Part shown: piece by piece, positions 62,768-64,000 of the stretch
Position numbering within the stretch: the stretch's first letter is position 1
Layout of the letters: each line of letters begins with the position of its first letter
Position numbers and translations under genes: made by a program
From: Flagellimonas amoyensis
GTDB lineage: Bacteria; Bacteroidota; Bacteroidia; Flavobacteriales; Flavobacteriaceae
Assembly (NCBI RefSeq): GCF_003058265.1
Contig: NZ_QBUK01000012.1
Location: 1 to 64,000, forward strand
DNA: 64,000 nt
Reading direction: 5' to 3'
The notes under the pieces: generated by a model
Told to the model about the DNA's origin: nothing
Database searches by the model: none
Seen by the model: only the letters and a program-made list of their open reading frames with translations

Positions 62768-64000
62768 TTAGTTTGTCGTGTCTGGAATCAATACGGTGTC
62801 CAGCACATGGATCACCCCATTGATGGCCTGCACGTCAACTGCATCGATACCTATTCCGGTATTCCCTGCGCCATCGGTCACATCGGCAATGTTATCCCCT
62901 GTTCCGGGCAAGTTGATGGTAATGGCATCCCCTTCCAAAGTAGTGGCCATGATGCCATCGGATAGGTCTCCAGACCTCACATTGGCCCCTGCAACCACAT
63001 GATGCTGCAAAATTGGGATCAAATCGACTTCGGCGGGTATGGCGGCCAAGGCTTCAAATGCAGCATTGGTAGGGGCAAATACCGTAAAGGGATCGCTGCC
63101 TGCACCCCCTTGGGCTGAAAGCACGCTCACAAAGTCCACACTTGGGGTCAATTCGGTCAAAGCCTGTACCAAGGTGGAGAAATTGGGGTCGGCCACGGCA
63201 AAGGTGACCACCGTTGGCAAATCGATCACAGCATCCACTGCATGGATAACACCATTCGTAGCAACAATATCGGCCAAGACCACATTGCTCGTACCGTTCA
63301 AGGTTACGCCATCATCGGTATTGATGTAAAGGCTCAGGTTTTCATCGGTGTCGAATTCAGCAGCAGTGCTCACATACGAATTGGTCAATCCCGAAGAGAA
63401 TGCTGCAGCGCCGACCACGACATGGTTGGACAGAATGGCATTCAAATCATTTGAATTTGGATTGGTGAAGGCATCGAAGGCATCATTCAAAGGGGCAAAC
63501 ACAGTGAAATCCTCTTCCTCATTGGAAAGCAGATCGGTGAACGTAGTGTTTCCACCATTGGTCAAAGCTGCGACCAAAGAGGTCAGATTAGGATTGGTCA
63601 CGGCATGGTCCACAATATCGGGCAAGCCGATCACGGCATCCACCACATGCACAATACCGTTCAGTGCTTTGACGTCGGCCATCACCACTGTGGATACCCC
63701 ATTGAATGTAACGTCACCCGAAGTATCGAAGAACAAACTCATATTTTGATCGCCAGCACCAACCGCCAGCGTACTGGTATAGCCAGAACCCAAACCAACT
63801 AGGTCATCGGAGGTCACTTCACCACTGATCACATGGTTGAGCAGCACATTGGTCAATACATCCACCGGAATGTCACCCAATTGGGCACCATCCAAAAATG
63901 TCTCAAATGCTTCATCAGTAGGGGCGAGAACGGTGAACGGTCCTTCTCCCCTCAATACAGTAGGAAGGTCTCCGTTGGCCGCTACAAGGGCAGCTACCAA
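62768..64000 (-). CDS. Multi-domain fasciclin (FAS1) protein, 5' end beyond window
   Basis: The 3' part of a surface or secreted protein, 410 residues visible, open to the window edge. The first methionine shown is probably internal, not the start. Three FAS1 repeats can be read, each with the H1 motif FTVLAPTDEAF or FTVFAP(L/T)NDAF and the H2 motif NGVIHVVDAV: about 1-125 (N-terminally cut), 125-255 and 255-405. The protein is acidic. FAS1 domains mediate adhesion, so it may aid attachment to surfaces or polysaccharide; that is inference. Confidence 0.9.
   Translation of the reverse strand: MVAALVAANGDLPTVLRGEGPFTVLAPTDEAFETFLDGAQLGDIPVDVLTNVLLNHVISGEVTSDDLVGLGSGYTSTLAVGAGDQNMSLFFDTSGDVTFNGVSTVVMADVKALNGIVHVVDAVIGLPDIVDHAVTNPNLTSLVAALTNGGNTTFTDLLSNEEEDFTVFAPLNDAFDAFTNPNSNDLNAILSNHVVVGAAAFSSGLTNSYVSTAAEFDTDENLSLYINTDDGVTLNGTSNVVLADIVATNGVIHAVDAVIDLPTVVTFAVADPNFSTLVQALTELTPSVDFVSVLSAQGGAGSDPFTVFAPTNAAFEALAAIPAEVDLIPILQHHVVAGANVRSGDLSDGIMATTLEGDAITINLPGTGDNIADVTDGAGNTGIGIDAVDVQAINGVIHVLDTVLIPDTTN

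Noticed and set aside
62768..64000. Tandem DNA repeat in the FAS1 gene
   Set aside because: The repetition is at protein-domain level (three FAS1 modules); I see no long identical DNA repeat units.

Overview
The window comes from a marine-type Flavobacteriaceae genome (phylum Bacteroidota). The evidence is SusC/SusD pairs, Bacteroidetes-type -7 promoter boxes (TAnnTTTG), few Shine-Dalgarno sites, bacillithiol synthase BshC, a CysP/PiT-type permease next to an Rrf2 regulator, and flavobacterial families such as DUF6048/DUF6452 and DUF4861. The genus is not fixed by what I can see; a Muricauda/Allomuricauda/Zobellia-like relative fits.

Region 1 (1-30,860) is one large pectin-degradation locus directly behind the 3' end of an rRNA operon (5S tail plus terminator). 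The first half (392-11,080) is cytoplasmic uronate catabolism. KduI and KduD handle unsaturated uronates. UxaC, UxaB and UxaA handle galacturonate. KdgK and KdgA finish both routes to pyruvate and glyceraldehyde-3-phosphate. A TRAP transporter (DctP-DctQ-DctM) brings uronates through the inner membrane. A convergent LacI-family regulator follows. The second half (12,426-30,860) is the surface and periplasmic machinery: SusC/SusD, a beta-helix lipoprotein, a pectate lyase-pectin methylesterase fusion, a DUF4861 lipoprotein, GH105, GH43, two CE12-like acetylesterases, an alpha/beta hydrolase, a second CE8, a KdgF-like cupin and a GH28. Three near-identical 14-bp palindromes (TGTAATCGATTGCA and variants) lie at the promoters of kduI, lacI and susC. 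They predict a single LacI-controlled regulon.

Region 2 (30,944-46,555) is core-type genome: a hemolysin-III-like membrane protein, a ZIP transporter, rRNA methyltransferases (RlmL-like, RlmD), DUF6452/DUF6048/VOC, ornithine aminotransferase, an outer-membrane barrel, LD-carboxypeptidase, two large envelope proteins, BshC and beta-phosphoglucomutase. Two gaps look like small-transcript units ending in strong terminators.

Region 3 (46,755-56,845): guaA runs, with overlapping frames, into a LysM/periplasmic-binding-fold protein, OsmC and a secreted HExxH protein. A GH20-like hydrolase follows. Then come an Rrf2 regulator, a TonB-dependent receptor and a PiT/CysP permease, which look like a sulfur-acquisition unit, and an atypical tRNA-Cys.

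Region 4 (56,917-64,000): two small hypotheticals, one of very low GC, a Tat-type TIM-barrel protein, a DUF3820 protein, pyrG, yidC and the 3' part of a multi-FAS1 protein cut by the window edge. No CRISPR array, insertion sequence, integrase or prophage is visible.
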